DNA from: Marisediminitalea alba
GTDB taxonomy: Bacteria > Pseudomonadota > Gammaproteobacteria > Enterobacterales > Alteromonadaceae
Direction: 5' to 3'
DNA: 64,000 bases
Assembly (NCBI RefSeq): GCF_002993365.1
Contig: NZ_PVNP01000214.1
Span: 17,764 to 81,763 of the forward strand
This document shows, in pieces, positions 9,481 to 18,018 of this stretch (position 1 is the stretch's first letter; each line of letters begins with the position of its first letter). Position numbers and translations under genes: made by a program. The notes below the pieces were generated by a model. The model was not told the DNA's origin, made no database searches, and worked only from the letters and a program-made list of their open reading frames with translations.

Positions 9481-11862
9481 ATGACCTGGGAGCGGTTACC
9501 TGCCACACAGCTCACCCCCAATATAAATCGTCGGGCCATCAATCAGGCACTAAAAGATGACGCGGCGTTAAATTCGACCTTTATAGGTCAGGAACGGGCC
9601 CGCGAGGCGCTGACGTTCGGTTTAAATATCGATTCTACCGGTTACAACCTGTATGTGATGGGTGAGCACGCTACCGGCCGCTTCACTCTGGTTAAGGAAT
9701 ACATCGAACGGCATGTGAGTAAACTGGCCACGCCCGATGACTGGTGTTTTATCAACAATTTCGAGGAAGAACGCGAGCCTCTGGTGCTGCGCATGCATCC
9801 TGGCGGTGCGCGGGAATTTGCCCGGGATATGGCGAATCTGGTGGACGAGTTACTCGATACCTTCCCGGCGGCCTTTGACAATCCCGGATATCAGCGTAAA
9901 AAAGCGGCAATATCCAGACATTTTGAACAAAAATACGATGAAGCCATTAACAGTGTTGAACGCTTTGCCCAGGCCAATTCAGTGGCCATGCATGAAGAGC
10001 AGGGCACCGTTAGTTTTGCTCCCATTGTTAATAATAAACCCATTGATGACAGTGAATTTGCTCAGCTCACTGAGCAGCAGCGCGAAGGCTTTTACAAATT
10101 AATTGATGAGCTGGAAAACCGGCTCAGTGAGAGTCTGCTTTCGTTACCTGTGTGGAAGCGGGAAAATTCAGAGCAGTTACGCAAGCTGAACCGGGACACC
10201 GCAGAGCACGGCATCCGGCCACTGCTTAAGGAATTGGAACATAAGTATTCTGGTGACCTCGGGGTGCTTAAACACCTGCGCCAGTTAAAGTCCCACCTGA
10301 TTGAAGCGGTGATTGCTTTTCTGACCGAAGAGCCTAAAGCTGAAAAGTTGGATGAACGTGACCGCCGGGAGATCCTCGAAGAGCATTTTCTGCCAAATGT
10401 TATCTGTGCGCATAGCCTGGAAGGCGGTGCGCCGGTTGTTTATGAGCCCAATCCAACTTACCAGAATCTGTTTGGCTTAATTGAGTACACCCATTTAGGT
10501 GGGGCAATGTACACCAACTATAAGATGATCCGCCCGGGCGCACTGCACAAGGCCAACGGTGGGTACCTGCTACTCGACGCGGATCAGCTGCTACATCAGC
10601 CCTATGTATGGGAAGCACTTAAACTGGCGGTCAAGTTTGGTAAGTTAAAAATGGATTTGCCGCAACAGGATGTGGGTATGGCCAGTGCCATGACACTAAT
10701 GCCCCAGGCCATCGACCTGAAAGTGAAGGTTATCCTGATGGGCTCCCGTGATCTTTACTATACCTTGCAGGATTACGACTCAGAGTTTAATGAGTTGTTT
10801 CGGGTACTGGTTGATTTTGACCATGAAATTAGTGCAACCCGGCAAAACCTGTTTGATTTTGTTGGCCGGGTGCGCAAGAAAATCATTCAGCTTGGCCTGA
10901 CAGGCATTACCCAACCTGCCATGTATCGCCTGGTTGAGTATTCTTTGCGCATGGCTGAACATCAGGAAAAGCTGTCGGCACATTTTGCCGACGTCATCGA
11001 ATTGCTCAATGAGGCCCATTATTTCTGCATGAAAGTGGGTGATACGCAAATAGATTTAAGTCATCTGAACTCGGCTCTGATGGCTAAAAAACGCCGCACC
11101 GGCCGTGTTAGTACCTCGTTGTTAAACGATATAAAAGAAGGCCAGGTGCTCATTGCAACCGAGGGTAAAGCTATCGGTAAGGTAAATGGCCTGACGGTAA
11201 TGGATATTGGTGATACGGCGTTTGGCACGCCGGCACGGATCACTGCAACGGTTTATGCCGGTGCCAGTGGAGTGGTGGATATTGAGAGGGAAGTCGAACT
11301 GGGACAGCCGATCCACTCGAAAGGGGTAATGCTACTCACCGGTTATCTCGGTAACAAATACGCGCAGGCCTTTCCGTTAACCGTTTCCGCGAATATTGCC
11401 CTGGAGCAATCTTACGGCCATATCGACGGCGATAGCGCATCTTTAGGCGAATTGGTGGCGCTGATTTCAGCTATTACTGATATTCCTGCCCGGCAGTCGT
11501 TGGCGGTCACCGGCTCCATTAACCAGTACGGTGAAGTGCAGGCAGTGGGCGGCGTTAATGAAAAAATTGAAGGCTTCTTCGATGTTTGCCAGCATCGCGG
11601 TTTAAATGGTGAGCAGGGCGTGATTATCCCCAAATCCAATGTTCGTCACCTGGTACTCGATAAAGCCGTAGTGGATGCGGTAAAAAAAGGTCAGTTTGCT
11701 ATCTACAGTGTGGAAACCGTGGATGATGCGCTTGAACTGCTGATGGAGAAAGAAGCCGGTGTCCTGTCAAGTCGTGGCCGGTATCCGAAAAATACCGTAA
11801 ATGACCTGGCCGTTAAGCGCTTGTATCAGATTGCCTGTACAGTGAATGGCGCAGAAGAATAA
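9481..11862 (+). CDS. Lon-family ATP-dependent protease (AAA_32/Lon_C type)
   Basis: This 793-aa protein belongs to the group of Lon-related proteases with an N-terminal substrate-recognition region and a C-terminal Lon proteolytic domain; E. coli YcbZ is a shorter relative. The catalytic dyad is intact: Ser652 in GDSASLGEL and Lys695 in GGVNEKIEG, 43 residues apart, the same spacing as in E. coli Lon. The P-loop region (MGEHATGRFTL, near residue 60) has Arg where classic Walker A has Lys, and a Lon-like Walker B is seen in NGGYLLLDADQLL. It probably degrades damaged or regulatory proteins in the cytosol; substrates cannot be read from sequence. It is monocistronic with a terminator at 11881. 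Confidence 0.88.
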   Translation: MTWERLPATQLTPNINRRAINQALKDDAALNSTFIGQERAREALTFGLNIDSTGYNLYVMGEHATGRFTLVKEYIERHVSKLATPDDWCFINNFEEEREPLVLRMHPGGAREFARDMANLVDELLDTFPAAFDNPGYQRKKAAISRHFEQKYDEAINSVERFAQANSVAMHEEQGTVSFAPIVNNKPIDDSEFAQLTEQQREGFYKLIDELENRLSESLLSLPVWKRENSEQLRKLNRDTAEHGIRPLLKELEHKYSGDLGVLKHLRQLKSHLIEAVIAFLTEEPKAEKLDERDRREILEEHFLPNVICAHSLEGGAPVVYEPNPTYQNLFGLIEYTHLGGAMYTNYKMIRPGALHKANGGYLLLDADQLLHQPYVWEALKLAVKFGKLKMDLPQQDVGMASAMTLMPQAIDLKVKVILMGSRDLYYTLQDYDSEFNELFRVLVDFDHEISATRQNLFDFVGRVRKKIIQLGLTGITQPAMYRLVEYSLRMAEHQEKLSAHFADVIELLNEAHYFCMKVGDTQIDLSHLNSALMAKKRRTGRVSTSLLNDIKEGQVLIATEGKAIGKVNGLTVMDIGDTAFGTPARITATVYAGASGVVDIEREVELGQPIHSKGVMLLTGYLGNKYAQAFPLTVSANIALEQSYGHIDGDSASLGELVALISAITDIPARQSLAVTGSINQYGEVQAVGGVNEKIEGFFDVCQHRGLNGEQGVIIPKSNVRHLVLDKAVVDAVKKGQFAIYSVETVDDALELLMEKEAGVLSSRGRYPKNTVNDLAVKRLYQIACTVNGAEE

Positions 11863-11880
11863 AGCCGGCATGTTACATAG

Positions 11881-11905
11881 CGGGCTGGCCTGCAGCCCGA
11901 TTTTT
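11881..11905 (+). terminator. Rho-independent terminator after the Lon-like gene
   Basis: Arms CGGGCTG (11881-11887) and CAGCCCG (11893-11899) pair perfectly over seven bases around a five-base loop and are followed by ATTTTT. It lies 18 bases past the Lon-like stop codon and just before the convergent SDR gene. Confidence 0.8.
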
Positions 11906-11921
11906 CAGCTTCAACCTTGAG

Positions 11922-12698
11922 TTACTTTGGTTGCATGCGTAATGCACCGTCCAGACGAATGGTTTCGCCGTTTATATAACTATTCTGGCAAATATGCTGG
12001 GCAAGATGGGCAAACTCTTCCGGGCTGCCAAGGCGGGCCGGAAAAGGCACGTTTGCACCCAGCGCGTCCTGCACCTGTTGCGGCATAGCTGTGAGTAGTG
12101 GTGTGCCCATCACGCCCGGCGCAATGCTGTTCACGCGAATTCCCAGGTTCGACAGATCCCTTGCCATTGGCAGTGTTAAGCCAATAATTGCTGCTTTACT
12201 TGCTGCGTAAGCGGTTTGGCCAATCTGGCCTTCGTAACCGGCGATGGACGCTGTGTTGATGATCACGCCGCGTTCGCCAGTGTCTGGGTGGGGAGCATTT
12301 TCTGCCATCTTCGCCGCGGCCAGCCGCGCTACGTTGTAGGTGCCACTGAGGTTAATTGACAGGGTCTGATTAAAACGCGTCAGACTGGCGGGCTCGCCCT
12401 GTTTATTGAGTAAACGCTCCGCCGGGGCGATACCGGCACAATTTACGCAAAAATGAATTGCACCAAAGCGCTCCACGGCACTGTCCAGCGCTTTACTGAT
12501 GGCTTGTTCACTGGTGACATCGGCATTGATAAACAGCGTGTTGTCAGCACCTAACTCAGCTTGCTGTCTGGCGCCGGCTTCACTGTTGATATCGATAAGA
12601 ACAACATTGGCGCCCATTGACACCAGCTGTTTGGCAACCGCCAGGCCCAGCCCTGAACACCCGCCGGTGATCACAGCTGTATGGTTGGCTATCTGCAT
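11922..12698 (-). CDS. Short-chain dehydrogenase, 3-hydroxy-2-methylbutyryl-CoA dehydrogenase (HSD10)-like
   Basis: The 258-aa enzyme is a classical NAD-dependent SDR: cofactor motif TGGCSGLGLAV at residues 10-20, VLIDINSEAG (Asp after the second strand, favouring NAD), NCAG, and the catalytic YAASK. The overall sequence, in particular TRFNQTLSINLSGTYNVARLAA and GERGVIINTASIAGYEGQIGQ, is close to the HSD17B10/IvdG type, which oxidises 3-hydroxy-2-methylbutyryl-CoA in isoleucine breakdown. No other branched-chain catabolic gene is adjacent, so substrate is inferred. Upstream, around 12743-12759, a TAACGTTTACGG stretch loosely resembles MerR-family LiuR sites; this is weak evidence only. Confidence 0.8.
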   Translation of the reverse strand: MQIANHTAVITGGCSGLGLAVAKQLVSMGANVVLIDINSEAGARQQAELGADNTLFINADVTSEQAISKALDSAVERFGAIHFCVNCAGIAPAERLLNKQGEPASLTRFNQTLSINLSGTYNVARLAAAKMAENAPHPDTGERGVIINTASIAGYEGQIGQTAYAASKAAIIGLTLPMARDLSNLGIRVNSIAPGVMGTPLLTAMPQQVQDALGANVPFPARLGSPEEFAHLAQHICQNSYINGETIRLDGALRMQPK

Positions 12699-12785
12699 TG
12701 CAACTCCGTTTATTGTTAGTAAAATGTTAAACTTATTTTACCTAACGTTTACGGAAAGGGAATGTACAGGAAGTGATGGGATAAC

Positions 12786-13079
12786 TTATTTTGGCAACTG
12801 AATTTTACACTCTTCGCTGGGGCGATACAGAATCAGGGTGTGGCCAATTACCTGCAATTTCTCACTGGCGGTTTCGCGAATAATGGCGTCCATAATCAGC
12901 GCCTTTTCTTCACGGTCATCCGAAGGCACTTTTACCTTGATTAATTCGTGGTGGTTCAGGGCGTTGTCGATTTCGGCCAGAACACCTTCGGTTAAACCAT
13001 TGCCGCCTAGCTGAACAACGGGTTTTAACGGGTGGGCGAGGCCTTTAAGGAATTGCTTTTGTTTATTTGAAAGTTTCAT
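12786..13079 (-). CDS. yhbY: Ribosome assembly RNA-binding protein YhbY
   Basis: YhbY is a small CRM-domain protein that binds pre-50S particles. The 97-aa product has the CRM core LAHPLKPVVQLGGNGLTEGVLAEID with the GxxG-type loop GGNG, and ends in LYRPSEECKIQLP. Family length is 97 aa in E. coli. In most gammaproteobacteria it is divergent from rlmE-ftsH; here it is divergent from ftsH directly, with 624 bases between. Confidence 0.95.
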   Translation of the reverse strand: MKLSNKQKQFLKGLAHPLKPVVQLGGNGLTEGVLAEIDNALNHHELIKVKVPSDDREEKALIMDAIIRETASEKLQVIGHTLILYRPSEECKIQLPK

Positions 13080-13117
13080 TATTTAAGTTTTTCTTACAAT
13101 TTAAGTGCAAAGTCTGT

Positions 13118-13145
13118 CTTGAAAAAGCGTATTCTAACGCCATCT
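13118..13145 (+). promoter_or_regulatory. Sigma-32 (heat-shock) type promoter upstream of ftsH
   Basis: CTTGAA (13118-13123) and CGCCATCT (13138-13145) are separated by 14 bases. The RpoH consensus is CTTGAA, a 13-17 base spacer, and CCCCATNT, so only one base differs. Heat-shock control of rlmE-ftsH is established in E. coli, and the site lies in the matching place just beyond the yhbY start. Transcription would start near 13152. Confidence 0.7.
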
Positions 13146-13703
13146 CGACTACAATCCTAATGAGATCTTGCGGTAAAAACAAAAAAGACGCAGCAAGTCA
13201 GGACTAACCGTTGATTAATTGAACATTTCAATTCAGTTGTTGGTTAACTTGCTTACCCGGCAAGGTGCCATTGGCGAAATACTTTTAGTCTTTGGATTGA
13301 ACAGATCGTTTGCTTGAACCGTAGAAAAGTAAAACAGCTCGGTTGTGAAACGACAGCTGTGAAATGTTAGCGGGTAAGATCCCTCGGGGGATGCGTTTCA
13401 CGATAACGAAGGATTTGCGCGGTAGATGACTGGAACCTGGCAACAGATTTGCAGTCTTAAAGCGTAATAGTGCAGGAAGCGATCAGGTGATTTTTTCAGC
13501 GTCATTCAAAACATCGCCTGAACCATTAGATTACGCGCATCGGATCTGCCCGGAGCGCGTTACAGAGAAGCGTATTAGGTAGCAAGCGATTATAAAGTAT
13601 AGTAGGCTTAGTTATCGCGTTTTTGAGACACTCACCGGTCGTTTTTAGTGGCGCAATTTAGCGTCACATTGAGACCGGATGATTTTTACAGAGGTTAGTA
13701 GCA
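13146..13703 (+). other. Long non-coding leader of ftsH with hairpins; rlmE absent
   Basis: No coding region could be found: stop codons are frequent in all three plus frames, and no segment resembles RlmE. The longest ATG-started readings are about 15 codons. The stretch holds at least two foldable parts: TCAGGTGAT with ATCGCCTGA near 13484-13523, and a nested structure at about 13637-13676 where CCGGTC pairs with GACCGG around an inner GTGGCGC/GCGTCAC stem. The second lies right before the Shine-Dalgarno GAGG (13691). It may be a 5' leader or a separate small RNA; nothing matched RNase P RNA, tmRNA or a riboswitch that I know. Confidence 0.5.
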
Positions 13704-15650
13704 TTGAGCGACATGGCAAAAAACTTAATCTTGTGGTTGGTGATCGCAGTAGTTTTAATGGCGGTTTTCCAAAGTTTTTCTCCCAGCGAATCTGGCCGGG
13801 CACAAACTGACTACACCACATTTCTTAAAGAAGTGAAGCAAGGCACAATTCGCGAAGTGCGGATTAGCAGCGACACAAACGAAATTCGTGGTGTTAAGCG
13901 CTCAGGCGAGACATTCAAAACGTTCATCCCGTATTTTGATGATCAGCTAATCTCTGATCTGGTCAAGCAGGACGTCCGCGTGTTGGGTGAGCCACCTGAG
14001 CAGCCGTCGATCCTGACGTCAATTTTCATTTCCTGGTTCCCAATGTTACTGCTTATCGCCGTATGGATATTCTTCATGCGACAAATGCAGGGCGGCGGCG
14101 GCCGTGGTGCAATGTCATTTGGTAAGAGCAAAGCGCGCTTACTGAGTGAAGATCAAATTAAAACGACCTTTGCCGACGTTGCTGGTTGTGACGAAGCCAA
14201 AGAAGATGTCGCCGAGTTAGTTGACTTCCTGCGCGACCCATCCAAGTTCCAGAAACTGGGCGGTAAGATTCCGAAGGGCGTATTGATGGTAGGCCCTCCT
14301 GGTACGGGTAAAACCTTGCTGGCAAAAGCGATTGCCGGTGAAGCAAAAGTACCGTTCTTTACTATCTCCGGTTCTGACTTCGTAGAAATGTTTGTCGGTG
14401 TGGGTGCATCACGGGTTCGCGATATGTTTGAACAGGCCCGTAAAGCGGCGCCTTGTATTATCTTTATCGACGAAATCGATGCCGTTGGCCGTCAGCGTGG
14501 TGCCGGTTTAGGTGGTGGTCACGACGAGCGTGAGCAAACCCTTAACCAGATGCTGGTAGAAATGGACGGCTTTGAAGGTCACGAGGGTATCATTGTTATT
14601 GCCGCGACTAACCGTCCGGATGTGCTCGACCCGGCTCTGTTGCGTCCTGGTCGCTTCGACCGTCAGGTGGTTGTTGGTCTGCCGGATATTCGTGGTCGTG
14701 AACAGATCCTTAAAGTACACGTACGTAAGGTACCGGTTGCAGACGATGTTGAACCATCGGTGATTGCCCGCGGTACACCAGGTTTCTCTGGTGCCGACCT
14801 GGCTAACCTGGTAAACGAAGCGGCACTGTTTGCTGCGCGAGCTAACCGTCGACTGGTATCGATGGAAGAGTTTGAGAAAGCCAAAGACAAAATTATGATG
14901 GGCTCTGAGCGTAAGTCCATGGTGATGTCTGAAGAAGAGAAAACCATGACGGCTTATCACGAGGCGGGTCACGCCATTGTGGGTCGTTTAGTGCCAGAGC
15001 ATGATCCGGTATACAAAGTGTCTATCATTCCTCGCGGTCGCGCGTTGGGTGTTACTATGTATCTGCCGGAGCAGGATCGGGTAAGCCACACCAAGCAACA
15101 CCTGGAGAGTATGATTTCCAGCTTGTTTGGCGGCCGTATTGCTGAGCAAATCATTTATGGTAACGATAAAGTGACTACCGGCGCCTCGAATGATATCGAG
15201 CGAGCCACCGATATTGCCCGTAAGATGGTGACTCAATGGGGTTTGTCAGACAAAATGGGACCAATGCTGTACGCCGAAGAAGAAGGCGAGGTGTTCCTGG
15301 GTAAATCTATGTCAAAGGCATCAAACATGTCGGATGACACTGCCCGCGCCATTGATGCAGAGATCAAGTCTGTGATCGACCGTAACTACGACCGTGCTCA
15401 GCAAATCCTCGAAGAGAACATAGATATTTTGCACTCAATGAAAGACGCACTGATGAAGTACGAAACCATTGATGCCAAGCAGATTGATGACCTGATGGCG
15501 CGTCGCGACGTGCGGCCACCAGCCGGTTGGGACGACCGTCCGTCAAGTGGCGATAAGCCAAGCGGTGGCGCACCCAGCAAAGAAGGTGAGATTACCGATG
15601 ATGGTGTTGATAAGCCGTCAGTAGGAAAACCTGGTGACCTGCCGGGCTAA
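13704..15650 (+). CDS. ftsH: ATP-dependent zinc metalloprotease FtsH
   Basis: FtsH is the membrane-anchored AAA protease that removes misassembled membrane proteins and cytosolic regulators such as sigma-32 and LpxC. The 648-aa protein has two N-terminal membrane spans (about residues 8-25 and 100-122), Walker A GPPGTGKT at 197-204, Walker B IIFIDEIDAVG, the second region of homology ending in RPGRFDRQ, and the zinc motif HEAGH at 419-423. I took the TTG at 13704 because GAGG lies nine bases upstream and it gives MSDMAKNLILW, the same extension once annotated in E. coli; ATG at 13713 is the alternative. The usual upstream partner rlmE is absent. A terminator follows. Confidence 0.98.
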   Translation: MSDMAKNLILWLVIAVVLMAVFQSFSPSESGRAQTDYTTFLKEVKQGTIREVRISSDTNEIRGVKRSGETFKTFIPYFDDQLISDLVKQDVRVLGEPPEQPSILTSIFISWFPMLLLIAVWIFFMRQMQGGGGRGAMSFGKSKARLLSEDQIKTTFADVAGCDEAKEDVAELVDFLRDPSKFQKLGGKIPKGVLMVGPPGTGKTLLAKAIAGEAKVPFFTISGSDFVEMFVGVGASRVRDMFEQARKAAPCIIFIDEIDAVGRQRGAGLGGGHDEREQTLNQMLVEMDGFEGHEGIIVIAATNRPDVLDPALLRPGRFDRQVVVGLPDIRGREQILKVHVRKVPVADDVEPSVIARGTPGFSGADLANLVNEAALFAARANRRLVSMEEFEKAKDKIMMGSERKSMVMSEEEKTMTAYHEAGHAIVGRLVPEHDPVYKVSIIPRGRALGVTMYLPEQDRVSHTKQHLESMISSLFGGRIAEQIIYGNDKVTTGASNDIERATDIARKMVTQWGLSDKMGPMLYAEEEGEVFLGKSMSKASNMSDDTARAIDAEIKSVIDRNYDRAQQILEENIDILHSMKDALMKYETIDAKQIDDLMARRDVRPPAGWDDRPSSGDKPSGGAPSKEGEITDDGVDKPSVGKPGDLPG

Positions 15651-15668
15651 GCCTCGGACAATTAATTA

Positions 15669-15696
15669 AAAGCGCCGGTAAACCCGGCGCTTTTTT
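15669..15696 (+). terminator. Rho-independent terminator after ftsH
   Basis: Arms AAAGCGCCGG (15669-15678) and CCGGCGCTTT (15684-15693) pair over ten bases with a five-base loop, followed by further Ts. It is 19 bases past the ftsH stop and 27 bases before folP, so folP may be expressed from read-through or its own promoter. Confidence 0.9.
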
Positions 15697-15722
15697 GTAT
15701 TTACAGTAAGCTATTATCCGTT

Positions 15723-16544
15723 ATGCAAATCAGATCGATAACCTTATCTACTTCTCAGCCCCAGGTGATGGGGATTTTAAATGTTACACCCGATTCCTTT
15801 TCGGATGGTGGTCAGCACAATACCCTGCAAGCTGCGCTTGAGCAGGCCCGGGCGATGGAAGAGGCCGGCGCGACGATAATTGATATTGGCGGAGAGTCCA
15901 CCCGCCCGGGAGCCCCGGATGTCAGCCTTGATGAAGAGCTCGAACGGGTAGTACCGGTAGTGGAGGCCCTTCGGGCCCAATCTGATATTGTTATATCCAT
16001 CGATACCAGTAAAGCGCCGGTAATGCGCGAAGCGCTGGCCGCCGGTGGCGATCTGATCAATGATGTACGGGCGTTACAGGAGACCGGCTGTCGTGAGGTG
16101 GTGGCAGAATATGGCGCACCGGTGTGCCTGATGCATATGCAGGGACAGCCCAGAACTATGCAGGCCAGTCCACATTATGAGGATTTGTTTACTGACATCG
16201 AAACCTTTTTCACCCGGCAAATTGCAGCTTGCGAAGCGGCTGGTATCAGTCGGGATAAAATCCTCCTTGACCCGGGGTTTGGCTTCGGTAAGACTCAGGA
16301 ACACAACTATCAGTTATTAAATGAACTTGAGCGATTTCACCAGTTTAATATGCCGTTACTGGTGGGTATGTCGCGCAAATCCATGATAGGGAATTTAACC
16401 GGTCAGCCGGTGGATAAAAGGCTGGCAGGAAGTTTAGCAGTGGCAACCATTGCGGCGCTGAAAGGCGCACAAATAATAAGAGTACACGACGTCGAGGAAA
16501 CTGCCGATGTTGTGAAAGTCGCCAGCTATATGAATACATTATAA
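15723..16544 (+). CDS. folP: Dihydropteroate synthase
   Basis: FolP condenses 6-hydroxymethyl-dihydropterin diphosphate with p-aminobenzoate, a folate-pathway step and the target of sulfonamides. The 273-aa TIM-barrel protein carries the pterin and pyrophosphate signatures GILNVTPDSFSDGG, GGESTRPGA and DPGFGFGKTQEHN, and a C-terminal IRVHDVEET. Start is ATG at 15723. It precedes glmM by 14 bases, the common ftsH-folP-glmM order. Confidence 0.97.
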   Translation: MQIRSITLSTSQPQVMGILNVTPDSFSDGGQHNTLQAALEQARAMEEAGATIIDIGGESTRPGAPDVSLDEELERVVPVVEALRAQSDIVISIDTSKAPVMREALAAGGDLINDVRALQETGCREVVAEYGAPVCLMHMQGQPRTMQASPHYEDLFTDIETFFTRQIAACEAAGISRDKILLDPGFGFGKTQEHNYQLLNELERFHQFNMPLLVGMSRKSMIGNLTGQPVDKRLAGSLAVATIAALKGAQIIRVHDVEETADVVKVASYMNTL

Positions 16545-16558
16545 TTAGGAAATACGTT

Positions 16559-17905
16559 ATGGGCGCGAGAAAATATTTTGGTACTGATGGTATCCGCGGC
16601 AAAGTGGGTGAAAGTGCCATTAACCCGGAATTTGTCATTAAACTGGGTTGGGCGGCAGGCAAGGTGCTGGCCGGCCATGGTACTAATAAGGTACTGATAG
16701 GTAAGGACACCAGAATCTCCGGTTATATGCTGGAATCAGCCCTTGAAGCAGGCCTGTCGGCGGCCGGTATCAATAGTGGTTTACTGGGGCCAATGCCAAC
16801 CCCGGCCATTGCCTACCTGACTAAAACGTTTCGCTCTGAAGCAGGCATTGTGATCAGTGCCTCGCACAATCCTTATTATGATAACGGTATTAAGTTTTTC
16901 TCTTCTGACGGCTTTAAGCTCGATGATGACATTGAAATAGCCATTGAAGAGATGATGGATAAACCAATGACCTGTGTCGCATCGAATAAACTGGGTAAAG
17001 CCACCCGGATTAATGATGCAGCAGGCCGTTATATCGAATACTGCAAAGGTACCTTTCCGTCTGAGTTATCCCTGCAGGCGCTCAAAGTCGTGGTAGATTG
17101 TGCTCATGGCGCTACGTATCACATTGCGCCGAATGTACTGGCTGAGCTTGGTGCCGAGGTTATTGAACTGGGTACTAAACCCAACGGCCTGAATATTAAC
17201 GAAGGCGTTGGCGCCACCAGTATGCGCTCAACGGTTGAGGCCGTGCTGGAACACAAAGCCGATTTAGGCTTTGCCCTGGATGGCGATGGTGATCGTATCA
17301 TGATGGTGGATCATCTGGGCAATGTCATTGATGGCGACCAGGTGTTATTCATTATTGCTCGCGACGCGTTAAAAGGCGGCCGTCTCAATGGCGGTGGTGT
17401 AGTAGGAACCCTGATGAGTAACCTTGGCCTTGAGATAGCGCTGAATAAGCTGGGCGTGCCTTTTGAACGTTCTAAAGTCGGTGACCGCTATGTAATGGAA
17501 TTGCTGCAGCAGAAAAACTGGACCATCGGCGGTGAAAACTCAGGGCACGTGCTTAACCTCAACCTGGCGTCTACCGGCGACGGGATTATTGCCGGCCTGC
17601 AGGTTATTTCTGCCATGCTGCGCGCCAATATGACATTGCACGATTTAGCCAGTGGTTTTGAAAAATTCCCACAAACGCTGGTCAACGTCCGGTTTGAAAA
17701 CGCCGATAGCGATCCGTTAAACAGCGATGAGGTACTAACGGCGAAAGCAGAAGCCGAAAGTGCACTGGGTAAACAGGGCCGCGTGTTGTTACGCAAGAGT
17801 GGTACTGAACCGTTAATTCGGGTTATGGTTGAGTCAGATGATGAACTGGCTTCTACGACCTGGGCGGAGAAAATCGCCGATGCTGTTCGTAATGTGTCCA
17901 GTTAG
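16559..17905 (+). CDS. glmM: Phosphoglucosamine mutase
   Basis: GlmM converts glucosamine-6-phosphate to glucosamine-1-phosphate for UDP-GlcNAc, feeding peptidoglycan and LPS. The 448-aa protein has the phosphoserine loop ISASHNP with Ser102 (the same number as in E. coli), the metal-binding loop DGDGDR, the sugar-specificity loop GGENSGH and the phosphate-binding RKSGTEPLIRVM. An AGGAAATA sits upstream of its ATG. Together with folP it forms a two-gene unit. Confidence 0.98.
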   Translation: MGARKYFGTDGIRGKVGESAINPEFVIKLGWAAGKVLAGHGTNKVLIGKDTRISGYMLESALEAGLSAAGINSGLLGPMPTPAIAYLTKTFRSEAGIVISASHNPYYDNGIKFFSSDGFKLDDDIEIAIEEMMDKPMTCVASNKLGKATRINDAAGRYIEYCKGTFPSELSLQALKVVVDCAHGATYHIAPNVLAELGAEVIELGTKPNGLNINEGVGATSMRSTVEAVLEHKADLGFALDGDGDRIMMVDHLGNVIDGDQVLFIIARDALKGGRLNGGGVVGTLMSNLGLEIALNKLGVPFERSKVGDRYVMELLQQKNWTIGGENSGHVLNLNLASTGDGIIAGLQVISAMLRANMTLHDLASGFEKFPQTLVNVRFENADSDPLNSDEVLTAKAEAESALGKQGRVLLRKSGTEPLIRVMVESDDELASTTWAEKIADAVRNVSS

Positions 17906-17941
17906 TCTGTTTTAGCTCAATATTTTGCGGTTTTTTACTTG

Positions 17942-17947
17942 TATAAT
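17942..17947 (+). promoter_or_regulatory. Probable -10 box of a tpiA promoter
   Basis: A perfect TATAAT lies 72 bases before the tpiA start in the 113-base gap after glmM. No good -35 is seen at the usual distance, so only the -10 is listed. Confidence 0.4.
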
Positions 17948-18018
17948 CGTAAGGGAATAGTTAATATCACGCCCGCTTTGACGCCGGGATGAAGTCAAAC
18001 ACAGTTGGAAGACGATAC

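Noticed and set aside
13160..13208. Short reading of 15 codons after the heat-shock promoter as a leader peptide
   Set aside because: It has no clear ribosome site or regulatory residue run; chance is enough to explain it.
13146..13700. Decayed rlmE pseudogene in the ftsH leader
   Set aside because: Translation in the plus frames gives frequent stops and nothing like the SAM-binding or C-terminal sequence of RlmE; no remnant can be supported.
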